A stretch of 38,892 bases of DNA from Bacteroidota bacterium (GTDB lineage Bacteria > Bacteroidota > Bacteroidia > Bacteroidales > JAAUTT01). The notes under the pieces are model-generated. The model ran no database searches. It worked only from the letters and a program-made list of their open reading frames with translations, and had not been told where the DNA came from. Positions 16,770-26,400 of the stretch are shown in pieces. Location of the stretch: NCBI GenBank assembly GCA_023429135.1, contig JAEYWD010000095.1:1-38892 (forward strand), read 5' to 3'. Each line of letters opens with the position of its first letter. Position 1 is the first letter of the stretch. The translations under genes and the position numbers were made by a program.

Positions 16770-16828
16770 AACAAGATATGTTTAGCAATATTGAAACAAC
16801 TGAAAAGCAGGATGGTTCTGAAAGCTGA

Positions 16829-17824
16829 CTAGAAGAAATAATAGCTTACCTGGTTGAAGAAAGCGCTTAAAAGTAAAAGAAAAAGAAAAAGGTTTCCCCA
16901 GAAGGTAGCCTTGACAAATGCCCAGTAATTGGATAGCAAAAAAGCTAAAGGAACGGCGGCAATGTAGATAACCTCAACGGATGCCAGTTCGACAACAAAA
17001 AATAAAGCCAGCGAATTAAGAAATACCCATAACATTAACGAATAAGCCCGCCTCGAAAGAATTTTTCGTGCCGAGTAGGCCTGCAGAAGAAATTGACTGG
17101 CAATTAGCATTACAAAAGCTACTATTCCCAAAAAAATGTATACCTCGGGTGTAAATCCAGGAAAATCGTACGAGTGCTGAAAAAATGGAACAAATTGTTC
17201 AATTACGAATGCAGGTTTATCTTCCAGGATATAATAATAGCTGAAAGCAAACAAAATCGGGGTTAAAAAGCCAAGGATTGTAAACATCCATTCGCGCCAG
17301 TTAAACTTCCGCAGGAGAATAATTCCTGCCCAAAGTGTAATAAGATAAAATGCGAAAAAAGGATAAAACAGACAACCGACTCCGAGAAAGAATGCTGCTG
17401 TAAAAAATCCGTAAAAAAGACTTTCGAACCTGTAAGAGTCCAGTATCTGTTCTATAATAATCAGAATCAGAAAAGTGGTTATCAGAGCCGGATTTAATTT
17501 CTGAATGTCAGGAATTCCGCTTACTAATAATATATAAATAATGGCAGGTAAGTAGGTGCGATTGTTAATGATTATAAAGCGCGTATTTAATCGCACGAGC
17601 AAAAAGGCTATAGCCAGCACAAGCACAAATGCGAATAATTTCTGAGCAAACTCGATGCTTTGCAAATAACCAAACAGGGTATCGTAAAGAGGAAGTTTTA
17701 TCTGATCAGAAAGTAATCCGATTTTTGAAGCGTTTAGCAATGGCCCCAGCCAGAGCATAATCCCTATTATGGGGATAAATACTATCATTTGGGCTCCATT
17801 TGTGCGAAAAAAGCGTAACAGCAT
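16829..17824 (-). CDS. DUF6427-like multi-pass membrane protein
   Basis: A 331-residue very hydrophobic protein with about eight to ten membrane segments, starting with a short basic MLLRFFRTNGAQ. Examples are FVLVLAIAFLLV, LITTFLILIIIEQIL, LITLWAGIILL and the C-terminal LFLFLLLLSAFFNQ. The sequence FNWREWMFTILGFLTPILFAF is like a conserved Bacteroidota family of unknown function (DUF6427, as I recall), often found beside nucleotide-biosynthesis genes. The ATG lies 2 nt after the purD stop, so the two are translated from one message. I cannot assign a transport or enzymatic role. Confidence 0.78.
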   Translation of the reverse strand: MLLRFFRTNGAQMIVFIPIIGIMLWLGPLLNASKIGLLSDQIKLPLYDTLFGYLQSIEFAQKLFAFVLVLAIAFLLVRLNTRFIIINNRTYLPAIIYILLVSGIPDIQKLNPALITTFLILIIIEQILDSYRFESLFYGFFTAAFFLGVGCLFYPFFAFYLITLWAGIILLRKFNWREWMFTILGFLTPILFAFSYYYILEDKPAFVIEQFVPFFQHSYDFPGFTPEVYIFLGIVAFVMLIASQFLLQAYSARKILSRRAYSLMLWVFLNSLALFFVVELASVEVIYIAAVPLAFLLSNYWAFVKATFWGNLFLFLLLLSAFFNQVSYYFF

Positions 17825-17826
17825 AC

Positions 17827-19095
17827 TTATAAATCAAAACCTATATCGTTTCGGAAATGCTTGCCATCAAATGTAATGATATTTGCGTAATTATTTGATT
17901 TTCCAATAGCTTCTGAAATTGAATTTCCATAAGAAGTTACTGCTAAAACCCTGCCTCCATTTGTAACAATCGTGTTGCCATCCTGTTTTGTACCTGCATG
18001 AAAAACAATGCTACCCGAAACCTGCTCCAGGTTGTGAATTTCCTTTCCGTTTACATACGCACCGGGGTAACCACCCGAAACTAGCATTACTGCTGCTGCG
18101 GTACGCGGATCGACTTTAAGATCATAGCTCTTCAGCTTTTTAGTGGCCACGGCTTCAAACATTTCAATCAAATCGGACTGGATACGAGGCATTACTACCT
18201 CTGTTTCGGGATCGCCCATGCGAACATTATACTCGATCACATATGGCTCATTCTTCACTTTTATCAAACCAAAGAACACAAAACCGCAATAAGGAATGTT
18301 TTCCTTCTTAAGACCGTCGATGGTGGGTTTCACAATACGCTCCTCCACCTTTTGCATAAACACTTTGTCGGCAAAAGGTACCGGCGATATCGAGCCCATT
18401 CCCCCGGTATTCAATCCGGTGTCGCCCTCTCCTACCCGTTTGTAATCCTTTGCTTCGGGTAAAATTATGTACGACTCGCCATCGGTAAGTGCAAACACCG
18501 AAACTTCAATCCCTGATAAAAACTCTTCAATTACAACTTTATTACCTGCATCGCCAAATTTACCCGAAAACATATCTTTCAGTTCATTTTCAGCTTCTTT
18601 GATATCCGAAAGGATTACAACGCCTTTGCCGGCAGCCAGTCCATCGGCCTTGAGAACATAAGGCGCTTCCAGAGTCTTAAGAAAATTAACAGCATCGGCC
18701 AGTGTTTCTTTTGAGAAGCTTTTATAACGTGCTGTAGGGATATTGTGACGCATCATAAACTCCTTGGCAAAATCCTTACTACCTTCGAGTGTAGCGCCAA
18801 GTTTAGCAGGGCCAATTATTGATATTTCTTTTAAAGACGGAGTAGACAGAAAATAGTCGGTAATACCTTTCACCAGCGGCTCTTCCGGGCCAACAATTAC
18901 CATTTTGACATTATTGTCGAGACAAAATTTACCAAGATTTTCGAAATCGGTGGTTTTGATATTGACATTGATACCCACGTGAGCGGTTCCAGCATTCCCG
19001 GGAGCAATAAATAATTTGTCAAGTTTTTTGCTTTGAGCCATTTTCCATGCCAGGGCATGCTCCCTTCCTCCCGATCCAATTAAAAGAACATTCAT
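17827..19095 (-). CDS. purD: Phosphoribosylamine--glycine ligase (GAR synthetase)
   Basis: This enzyme catalyses the second step of purine synthesis: ATP-dependent joining of glycine to 5-phosphoribosylamine. The 422 residues match the usual length of about 420-430. Family motifs are clear: MNVLLIGSGGREHALAWK at the N terminus, IVGPEEPLVKGI, an ATP-grasp region with APYVLKADGLAAGKGVV, and NTGGMGSISPVP. The C-terminal part has YNVRMGDPETEVVMPRI and ASGGYPG-like residues. It is the first gene of its unit: a good promoter match lies upstream at 19126-19154, and a membrane-protein gene follows after 2 nt. Nothing is missing or unusual in the protein. Confidence 0.97.
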   Translation of the reverse strand: MNVLLIGSGGREHALAWKMAQSKKLDKLFIAPGNAGTAHVGINVNIKTTDFENLGKFCLDNNVKMVIVGPEEPLVKGITDYFLSTPSLKEISIIGPAKLGATLEGSKDFAKEFMMRHNIPTARYKSFSKETLADAVNFLKTLEAPYVLKADGLAAGKGVVILSDIKEAENELKDMFSGKFGDAGNKVVIEEFLSGIEVSVFALTDGESYIILPEAKDYKRVGEGDTGLNTGGMGSISPVPFADKVFMQKVEERIVKPTIDGLKKENIPYCGFVFFGLIKVKNEPYVIEYNVRMGDPETEVVMPRIQSDLIEMFEAVATKKLKSYDLKVDPRTAAAVMLVSGGYPGAYVNGKEIHNLEQVSGSIVFHAGTKQDGNTIVTNGGRVLAVTSYGNSISEAIGKSNNYANIITFDGKHFRNDIGFDL

Positions 19096-19125
19096 AATTT
19101 ATTCTGGTGTTTTTATGCTAACGCA

Positions 19126-19154
19126 CAAAAATACAGTTTTTATTTTCTCACAAA
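19126..19154 (-). promoter_or_regulatory. Predicted purD promoter (Bacteroidota TTG-N17-TAnnTTTG type)
   Basis: The minus strand reads TTTG (19154-19151), 17 nt, then TATTTTTG (19133-19126). Both elements match the Bacteroidota housekeeping consensus with an accepted spacing. The purD ATG at 19095 lies 30 nt further on. This is the best promoter match I found in the window. Confidence 0.55.
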
Positions 19155-19274
19155 AAAATGAATTGAATTAATTGAAAATTTAAGGATGGGCAAAACTCCG
19201 GATTTTCGGTTGGAAACCATGATCTTCACATTTTGACTTTTCACACAACCACTTACCGGAATACTGGCTTTAAG

Positions 19275-19658
19275 CTAAAGGACCATTTCCTGGAAAAGCG
19301 CTTCAAAGGTTTTATCCAGATCGGAGCTAACACCCGGGTGTGGCCTTGATGTTTGAATAGATGCGCTACGAACGGCGGTGAGCCAACGGAAACGTTCGGC
19401 CTCATCCAGACATGCAATGGGACCTCCATCTTTGTCACCGGCAGCTATTTTGCAAAAAGCTTCAAGGTTTCTTCCGACCTCGTCCATATCGGCATCCGAC
19501 ATCAAACACCTTATTTTATCTTCTCTCAGGCGATACTGCATTCGGATAAATTTCTTCTTTTTACAGAACAATATCACCCCGGCATTCACGAACTCCTCGC
19601 GCTCTACCACAGGAACAACCCTAATTATGGCATATTCATAAAAGTGTTTTTGCTGCAT
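19275..19658 (-). CDS. DUF3037-family protein
   Basis: A 127-residue cytoplasmic protein that fits the DUF3037 family. It opens with a YEYAIIRVVPVVEREEFVNAG segment and GVILFCKKKKF, followed by a conserved FRWLTAVRSASIQTSRPHPG stretch. No catalytic function is established for the family to my knowledge. Its first 23 nt overlap the 3' end of the HipA-like kinase gene in a different frame, so translation is likely coupled. DUF3037 genes are commonly found next to HipA-like kinase genes, which suggests a partner or substrate relationship; that is inference. The ATG at 19658 is the natural start because MQQKHFYEYAIIRV aligns with the family's N terminus. Confidence 0.85.
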   Translation of the reverse strand: MQQKHFYEYAIIRVVPVVEREEFVNAGVILFCKKKKFIRMQYRLREDKIRCLMSDADMDEVGRNLEAFCKIAAGDKDGGPIACLDEAERFRWLTAVRSASIQTSRPHPGVSSDLDKTFEALFQEMVL

Positions 19659-20418
19659 CCTGCGCTTCTTTAATAAACTGTTTCGAATAATTTAACCGTT
19701 CACTCAGGAAAGTAAAGTAGATCGTTCTTAATTGTTCCGGGGTTTCGCCCGAGTCCCATTTCAACCACTCATCGGGTATTAATTGAATAATATCCTTGAT
19801 CTTTCCTTCAGTTATTAGCTCCAGGCAAATTTTACCAGCTTCGTCGAGTTGGGTAGCCTGGGGAAGCAAAACATGATCTTTTATATAGGGAAATGGCCCG
19901 GTGGCCTTTTTCTCCCAACCTTCACGACTGTAATGATAATACAGGCAAGATCCATGGTCGATCAGCCACAGCTCTTTCTTCCACATCAGCATGTTTGTAT
20001 TGCGGAAGGTGCGGTCCACATTAGCCAGAAAGCTGTCGAGCCACACAATTTTAGAAGCCAGGAGCGGGTCGAGGCGGTTCACCACCGGATCGTAAGTGAA
20101 AGCACCCGATAAGAAATGTAATCCCAGGTTTAAGCCTTTGCTAGCTTTCAGAAGGTCCTGAATTTCTTCATCACCCTCGCTGCGGCCAAAATACTCGTCG
20201 AGTTCAGCAAAAACAAGTTCAGGAACTTTCAGCCCGAGCGTTCTTGCTATTTCGCCACCCACGAGTTCTGCTATCAGTGGTTTTATCCCATGCCCACCGC
20301 CTTTGAATTTTATAACATATTTAAAGTCATCATCGGCCTCAGCCAAAGCAGGTAAAGACCCTCCTTCCCTGAGGGGTTGCATGTATCGTGTAACTGTGAC
20401 AGTGCGGATGTTATTCAT
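19636..20418 (-). CDS. HipA-like protein kinase
   Basis: A 260-residue protein related to the kinase domain of HipA but much shorter than E. coli HipA (about 440), with no HipA N-subdomain-1. The likely ATP-binding lysine is K37 in FKYVIKFKGG. The catalytic loop NVDRTFRNTN (D135, N140) and the metal-binding aspartate D154 in LWLIDHGSCL are present, so the kinase should be active. No HipB-like antitoxin gene is next to it. Instead it overlaps a DUF3037 gene by 23 nt. HipA phosphorylates glutamyl-tRNA synthetase in E. coli; the target here is unknown. Whether this is a toxin system is not shown by the sequence. Confidence 0.83.
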   Translation of the reverse strand: MNNIRTVTVTRYMQPLREGGSLPALAEADDDFKYVIKFKGGGHGIKPLIAELVGGEIARTLGLKVPELVFAELDEYFGRSEGDEEIQDLLKASKGLNLGLHFLSGAFTYDPVVNRLDPLLASKIVWLDSFLANVDRTFRNTNMLMWKKELWLIDHGSCLYYHYSREGWEKKATGPFPYIKDHVLLPQATQLDEAGKICLELITEGKIKDIIQLIPDEWLKWDSGETPEQLRTIYFTFLSERLNYSKQFIKEAQDAAKTLL

Positions 20419-20466
20419 TTGAAGGTAAAAATACGACTATCCGCTTTTAAAACGAACGGCTATCCC

Positions 20467-20511
20467 AAAAAAAAAGAAAACCTTTGTCTGGATGAACCGA
20501 CAAAGGTTTTC
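20467..20511 (-). terminator. Rho-independent terminator of the SusC/SusD-phosphatase locus
   Basis: A perfect 13-bp stem (20476-20488 with 20499-20511, arm gaaaacctttgtc) with a 10-nt loop is followed on the minus strand by nine T residues (20475-20467). Its orientation fits the minus-strand gene ending at 20754. It lies 48 nt upstream of the HipA-like gene and insulates it. Confidence 0.85.
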
Positions 20512-20552
20512 AAATATAATTTTTGTCTGGCAAATTAACTGCAACCATTATG

Positions 20553-20619
20553 CAACCTCTACGAGGTTGATAATATGGGAGATCTGTCGTTCTTCAATAA
20601 TGTATCCTCTACGAGGATA
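20553..20619. repeat. Two CCTCTACGAGG hairpins (REP-like element)
   Basis: Perfect 7-bp hairpins with the same tac loop lie at 20553-20569 (caacctc-tac-gaggttg) and 20603-20619 (tatcctc-tac-gaggata), 50 nt apart start to start. The shared core with compensating outer bases (caa/ttg against tat/ata) shows that the stem, not just the sequence, is preserved. A further cctgtct...ggcagg imperfect dyad follows near 20641-20664. With the terminator this accounts for the gene-free stretch 20419-20753. Confidence 0.7.
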
Positions 20620-20753
20620 TTGGTTCAACTTAGTGTAGAGCCTGTCTACCGTCCTTTAGGCAGGATGGCACATTCAGGAGATTTCATCTTTATATCGGAC
20701 CATAGTGTTTTCAAATTATCATTTCCAGAAATTTTTATAGTATTCCAGATTAA

Positions 20754-21617
20754 CTACTGCAGTTGTACTTCAGCCAGAACCGGTAAATGGTCCGAGGGGT
20801 AAAAAAGTCCAAAGGAATCGGACAAATTACCATGCCTCAGAACCGTAACCTTATTATTAACAAATATAAAATCGATTTTATGAGGCAGTTCCTTTACATC
20901 GATACCTCCCGAAGTACCAGCAGGACCGTAATGAGGGGTTATGGTTTTATCCATGGCATCGTTTAGTTCCTTTAAAATTAGCTGAACGGGCTCCGTGCTT
21001 TTAACCAGATTCAAATCACCGGTAAGAATCACCGGAAGGTTCTCGGTATTGATTTCCCTGATCGATTTAAGAATAAGTTTTGCAGCTTCTTCGCGTGCTA
21101 CTTTTCCCTTATGGTCGAAATGAGTATCAAAAACATAAAAAACCTTTTTAGTTCTGTTATCTTTTAGTTTTATCCAGGTTGCAGTGCGATTGCAAACGGC
21201 GTCCCAACCAAAACCAGGCTTGTCGGGAGTCTGACTTAACCAGAACATTCCATCCTTAATTTTGGTAAAGCGGTCTTTTTTGTAGAATATGGCCATATGT
21301 TCGCCCAGCCTCTTTCCATCATCGCGACCCACACCAACATGGTCGAAACCGGGAAAGCTGGCAGTAAGATCGTCCATCTGCTCAGGCAAAGCTTCCTGAA
21401 CATTAAAAATATCTGCCTGATGAAATTTCAGAAGTCCGGCCACCTTATCCTTTCTGTTTGGCCATGCATTCACTCCATCCGAAGGTGTATTCATGCGGAT
21501 ATTATAGGTGATGATATTAAAAGACACCTGATTTTTCGACTGACCCTGGAGTGGCCAGATAAACACGCACGAAACAAGGAGAATTGAAGATAACAGATTT
21601 AATAAATTCTTTTTCAT
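20754..21617 (-). CDS. Secreted endonuclease/exonuclease/phosphatase-fold hydrolase
   Basis: A 287-residue enzyme of the metal-dependent EEP superfamily, with an N-terminal signal peptide (LLSSILLVSCVFIWPLQGQ). The VSCV is only weakly lipobox-like. Family motifs appear in order: ITYNIRMN, a NVQEAL glutamate motif, VFDTHFDHKG, LTGDLN, then KIDFIFVN and a SDHLPVLAEV C terminus with the catalytic aspartate and histidine. The superfamily includes phosphodiesterases, sphingomyelinases, inositol phosphatases and nucleases, and the exact substrate cannot be read from the sequence. The gene is the last of the SusC/SusD unit and is followed by a strong terminator. It probably cleaves a phosphoester in the imported ligand, or outside the cytoplasm. 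Confidence 0.85.
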   Translation of the reverse strand: MKKNLLNLLSSILLVSCVFIWPLQGQSKNQVSFNIITYNIRMNTPSDGVNAWPNRKDKVAGLLKFHQADIFNVQEALPEQMDDLTASFPGFDHVGVGRDDGKRLGEHMAIFYKKDRFTKIKDGMFWLSQTPDKPGFGWDAVCNRTATWIKLKDNRTKKVFYVFDTHFDHKGKVAREEAAKLILKSIREINTENLPVILTGDLNLVKSTEPVQLILKELNDAMDKTITPHYGPAGTSGGIDVKELPHKIDFIFVNNKVTVLRHGNLSDSFGLFYPSDHLPVLAEVQLQ

Positions 21618-21685
21618 TTTAAAGTTTTTAAGTTATGAGCAAGGACTTAAAGCCCTTGCTCAATAATACCAAGGTTATATATGTA

Positions 21686-23452
21686 TTACCATCCCGGGTT
21701 TTGTCCCAGGTTGGGATTGGTAATCAGATCGGTTTGAGGAATCGGGTAAAAATACATTTTGTTTTCCCACTTCCTTTTGATGTTGTTCATCCAGGTTATT
21801 TCCCCACTGGTGCCGTTTTTCAGAAACATGGAGTTAGTTTTGCTGCTAACAATAGCCGATACATCCACATAGGTAACACCAGAAACTGCCGGCGATGGTT
21901 TTGTTCCCTGGTAAAAAGCCACATCGAGTACTCCATCTTCATTCAGGTCCATGGGGGTGTTAAGTGCGGGCACATAAAAGCCATTCCACTCCATATTCAT
22001 AAGTTCGCCTCTTTTCCAACGCAAAATATCGGCAAAGCGGAAACCTTCGAGACAAAGTTCAATACCTCTCTCTCTTCTGATTTCGAGAATCACAGGATCG
22101 CTGATATCGGGAAAATAGTTTGCCACCAGGTATGGATCAACAACCGTGGGTTTAGTTGTTAAACCTCCGGTAATCCCCCCTCTTGCTCTTAGGACTCCCA
22201 CAGTTGCAGCCCATTCTGCATCGGTAAGCGTACCCAGTTCGGCTTTTGCCTCAGCATAATTCAACAGCACTTCAGCATAGCGGAATTCAGAGATTGAGTT
22301 TGTGTTCAGGTCCCTGGTATCGTAGTACATATCGTCCAGGGTCCATTTAATGGGCTGATAGCCTGTAAAAGTATACGAAAACAAAGGAGGGGCGGCTACC
22401 GAAGCACCTCCGCTGATTCTTTTATAATCGCCCAAACGAATGGTCTGCTTTAATCTTAAATCCCGGTTTTTCACCTCATCCATGAATTGCATGGTTGGGT
22501 AATCGGGATTATTTGTAAACGGAGTACCATCGAGATTAAGGTATGTGTTGATAAAAGTCCTTATAAAACTTGCTTTATCGCCATAAGTTCCGCTGGTCCA
22601 GTACCAGTTGGCATCGTTTAGGACATTTAAGGTAAGATCGCAGATTGAGGCCAGCAATACTTCGTTGGTTACCGGAAGATTGCTTGTAAATACGTTGCGG
22701 TACGATTTACCTGCACCACCAGTTGAATTGATGGAATAACCACCATTGGTCATGATTTCCTTAGCTGCCTCGGCGGCATTTGTCAGCCACGCTGCTGCGG
22801 AGCTTTGCAAACCGAGTTCCGTATGGTATTTTCTGAATGTACCTTCGAAAAGACAGATCCTCGATTTAAGAGCAAGTGCAACATTTTTGGTTATCAAACT
22901 ACGTGTAGGATCGTTTGCCATTTTTATATTGGCGGCAGCATAAGTGATATCGGCTAACACTGAATCCATCACCAGCGTCCGGGAGTCACGTCCTCCGTAC
23001 AGAATGGGGTCGGTTGTAACAAGAGGTTTTCCAATCCAGGGAACATCTCCAAAACGTTTTACTTTCTCAAAATAGAAGTATGCCCTGAAGAATTTAGCTA
23101 TCGCATTATAGTTTCTCCTGACATCTTCCGGGACTTTCGGATCCTTATTATTGAAAAGGAAATAATTGATGTTTCTCAAGTCGGTCCAGCTCCATCCTGA
23201 ACTTAAAGTAGGAGCATATGCGCCTTCCTGAACAAAAGTGGGAACAGCTTTAACGGCCAGGTAATCGGACATTGCATCAAGATTGGTAGCATCGCCGGGT
23301 AATATTGAGTAAAAGGAATTTACATACAATTCGAGCCCCTTTTCACTTCCAAAAACGGCCGATTTTGATGCTGTTGATTCGGGAGTTTGTTCCAGCTCGC
23401 AGCTAACAATCAGAAAACTTACAGTCAGGAACAATAAATATATTTTTTTCAT
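21686..23452 (-). CDS. SusD/RagB-family surface glycan-binding lipoprotein
   Basis: A 588-residue outer-membrane lipoprotein with a lipobox ending at C18 (FLIVSCELEQ). Typical SusD features follow: an N-terminal SusD-like region (ESTASKSAVFGSEKGLELYV), helical repeats (AKFFRAYFYFEKVKRFGDVPW) and a C-terminal RagB region with FRYAEVLLNYAEAKAELG, ILEIRRERGIELCLEGFRF and FYPIPQTDLITNPNLGQNPGW. SusD proteins form the lid on the SusC barrel and capture ligand. Its gene follows the SusC gene after 22 nt, as usual. The long insertions around residues 270-340 are within the normal range for the family and probably set ligand choice. Confidence 0.96.
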   Translation of the reverse strand: MKKIYLLFLTVSFLIVSCELEQTPESTASKSAVFGSEKGLELYVNSFYSILPGDATNLDAMSDYLAVKAVPTFVQEGAYAPTLSSGWSWTDLRNINYFLFNNKDPKVPEDVRRNYNAIAKFFRAYFYFEKVKRFGDVPWIGKPLVTTDPILYGGRDSRTLVMDSVLADITYAAANIKMANDPTRSLITKNVALALKSRICLFEGTFRKYHTELGLQSSAAAWLTNAAEAAKEIMTNGGYSINSTGGAGKSYRNVFTSNLPVTNEVLLASICDLTLNVLNDANWYWTSGTYGDKASFIRTFINTYLNLDGTPFTNNPDYPTMQFMDEVKNRDLRLKQTIRLGDYKRISGGASVAAPPLFSYTFTGYQPIKWTLDDMYYDTRDLNTNSISEFRYAEVLLNYAEAKAELGTLTDAEWAATVGVLRARGGITGGLTTKPTVVDPYLVANYFPDISDPVILEIRRERGIELCLEGFRFADILRWKRGELMNMEWNGFYVPALNTPMDLNEDGVLDVAFYQGTKPSPAVSGVTYVDVSAIVSSKTNSMFLKNGTSGEITWMNNIKRKWENKMYFYPIPQTDLITNPNLGQNPGW

Positions 23453-23474
23453 AACTATGCTTTTAAAGTTAGAA

Positions 23475-26400
23475 TTAAAAAGTTACGTTAATACCCACAG
23501 TAAGACTCTTTAACATAGGGTAGTTATATCCGTCTCCATAATCGCTCGAAGACAAAAACTTATCCGACTGACCTGTATTTTCAACATCCAGACCTGAAAC
23601 CAGTTTGTACAGAGGCGAATAAGTCCAGAGATTTTCGCCCGAAAAATAAATCTTCAGGTCGGAAGCACCGATTTTCGAGATCAGATTCTTAGGTAAGCTG
23701 TAGCCAATCTGAATGTTCTTCATCCTTATATAAGCGACATTCTGCAGATATTTGGTTTGTGCTACGCCGAGCTCTCTTGAAGTATTGTTAGAAGCGGCAC
23801 GCGACATGGTTCTTGGGAAATAAGCATCGGTATTTTCAGGTGTCCACATATTTCCAAGGTGCCATTTGGGAATGTTATTATAAGGTCTGTTGTATTGTCC
23901 CCAGAAAAATTCAGCTTCTGTACTCGGGTACCAGTCCTGCTTTCCAACTCCCTGAAAAAATGTAGAAAAGAAAAAGTTGTTCCAGTCGGCACTCAGGCTG
24001 ATTCCGTATGTATAGCGCGGACTTTTATTGCCGATAATTTTTCGGTCGCCGGGATCGGAAACACGGTTTGTTCCAATATTTACAAAACCATCGTTATTGA
24101 GATCCTTCAACTTTATATCACCTGGGTACCAGATATTGGTAGGCGAAGCTCTCATTTGAGGACTTTGTTTTGCATGCTTGTCAATATCGGGCTGGTCGAT
24201 AAAGAAACCCTCGGTTACGTAACCCCAAATTTCACCTAATTCCTGTCCTTCGTAATAGTCCGAAAGCAGTTTGTCGGGGTTGTTATATCTTTTGATAACC
24301 GATTTATTATCGGCCATGGTTAAGCGAACATTATAGCTGAAAGGCTTAGAGCTGATGTTGAACATGTCTCTCCACACCAGTGACGCTTCCCATCCTTTGG
24401 TCTGAAGGTCGGCATAGTTGCCTTTGGGAGCTGTTGCACCAAAAGTTGCCGGCAGGGTTAACCCGATGGTAAACATGTCGGTAGTATTGCGCACATAATA
24501 ATCGCCAACAAAATTCAGGCGATCATTCATCATCGAAAAGTCGAGTCCTACGTCGGTTGTTGTTGATGTTTCCCATGTGAGACCATCGGGCAGAACAGTT
24601 GGTGTGCTTGTATACTGAGGACGTACCCCGTTAAGAATTACCCCCGACTGGCTGACTGAAAACTGCTCCTGATAAATGTACGATCCGATGTTTCCATTAC
24701 CGAGCGAACCATAGGACGCTCTGAATTTAACGTCTGAGATAATCTTTGGAGAAACATTCCAGAAGGACTCTTTTGAAAGGCGCCAACCACCCGAGACAGA
24801 AGGGAAGAAAGCATAACGCTGGTTGGAAGGAAATTTGGATGATCCATCGTAGCGCGCATTCACTTCAATAAGATATCTGTCCTTGAAAGAATAATTAATA
24901 CGGGAGAACCCCCCAAGGATGGCCCACTTTTCGTATCCTCCACCTGTAACGATAGATTGTCCAAGGGCAAGATTAAGGTCATCGGCATCTTCGTAAATAA
25001 TACCATTGCGCTGCGCCGCCAACCTGTTATATGTCGATTCTTCGTAATTGGTACCTAAAAGAACTTTCAGGTAATGAGCTTCTTTAATTGTTTTCTCAAA
25101 TTCGGCATACAGGTTTGAGGCAAGATACTGAGTGGATTTCCGCTCATCGAGGATGTCGTTGGTAGTGGTACCAACATAGGCAATAACGCCAGGTTTATTG
25201 CTGTAGGGAACCTGAACGCGTTTTTGCTTAAGTTTGTTATTGGTGTTACGCAAAGTAAAATCGCCCTTTACGCGGAATACATTCTGAAAGAACGAAGAAG
25301 TGAAACTTGTTGTATTTGTAAATACCTGTTTGCGGGTATCGATACCGTTTTTGCCATACCAAAAATCGCCCACACCGTAAACAGCCGACATGGCGAGCGT
25401 ACCGTCGGGGTTAAACATTACTGACGCAGGATGGCCTTCGTCGGCTATATTTCGCCAAATACCGCCGCCTTCGCCCACGTTCATGGGATTATGATAAAAC
25501 ATTTCGGAATAGTCGGCATTATTTTCAATCTTTAACCACGGAAACGCCTGAATAGAGCCTTTTCCACGGAAGTTCTTCATGTTGTAGTCGTCGGAGTTAT
25601 ACTTGAACAATCCATTTTGTTTCAGATAGCGGGCAGATACAAGGTACGTGGTTTTTTCGCCGCTTCCGGTAATCGAAAGATTGGTTTCGCTTGCTCCCAG
25701 GTTCTTCTTATAGAGTTCGCCATAAAAATCGGTACTTCCGTAATAAACATATTCGCCCGTTACCGGATCAATTTCTACCTCATTATAAGGCTGACCCGAT
25801 TCAACCTTCGCTTTGAAAGCATCCAGGTAAGCCTGCGAAAACTTCATGGTTTTATTGATATTCTGCGGAAACGAACCATCGCCATTGACAAAAGCTTCGG
25901 AGAACATTTTAACCCATGTATATCCGTCGGTAACAAAATCAGGACGTTCAACGGGGCTCTTCATCGAATAATTAGATGAAAAATTTACGCTCGTTTTACC
26001 TTTAGCCGGATTTTTTGTTGTTATCAACACAACGCCAAAAGCTCCGCGGGCACCGTAGATAGAAGCGGAAGCAGCATCCTTCAGCATCGAAACGCTGGCA
26101 ATATCGTTAGGATTCAGCATACTGGGATCGCCTTCAACCCCATCGATCAGAATTAAAGCGCTACCACCCTGACCAATCGAAGTGGTTCCCCTGATATTGT
26201 AGCTAGGCGACTGATTGGGTTTACCATCGAGGAGTTTGATATTAAGATTGGGCATCACACCCTGCAAACCTTGTGTAACATTCGATATAGGCCGGTTTTC
26301 CAAGGCGTCGCTTGTAACCTGATCAACTGCAGCAGTAAGGTTTAATTTTTTCTGTGTACCATAACCTACAACCACAACTTCCTCGAGGCTTTTAATATCA

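Noticed and set aside
20575..20802. 75-codon plus-strand open frame
   Set aside because: It covers the REP-like hairpins and the antisense of the EEP enzyme's C terminus; no start signal or family match.
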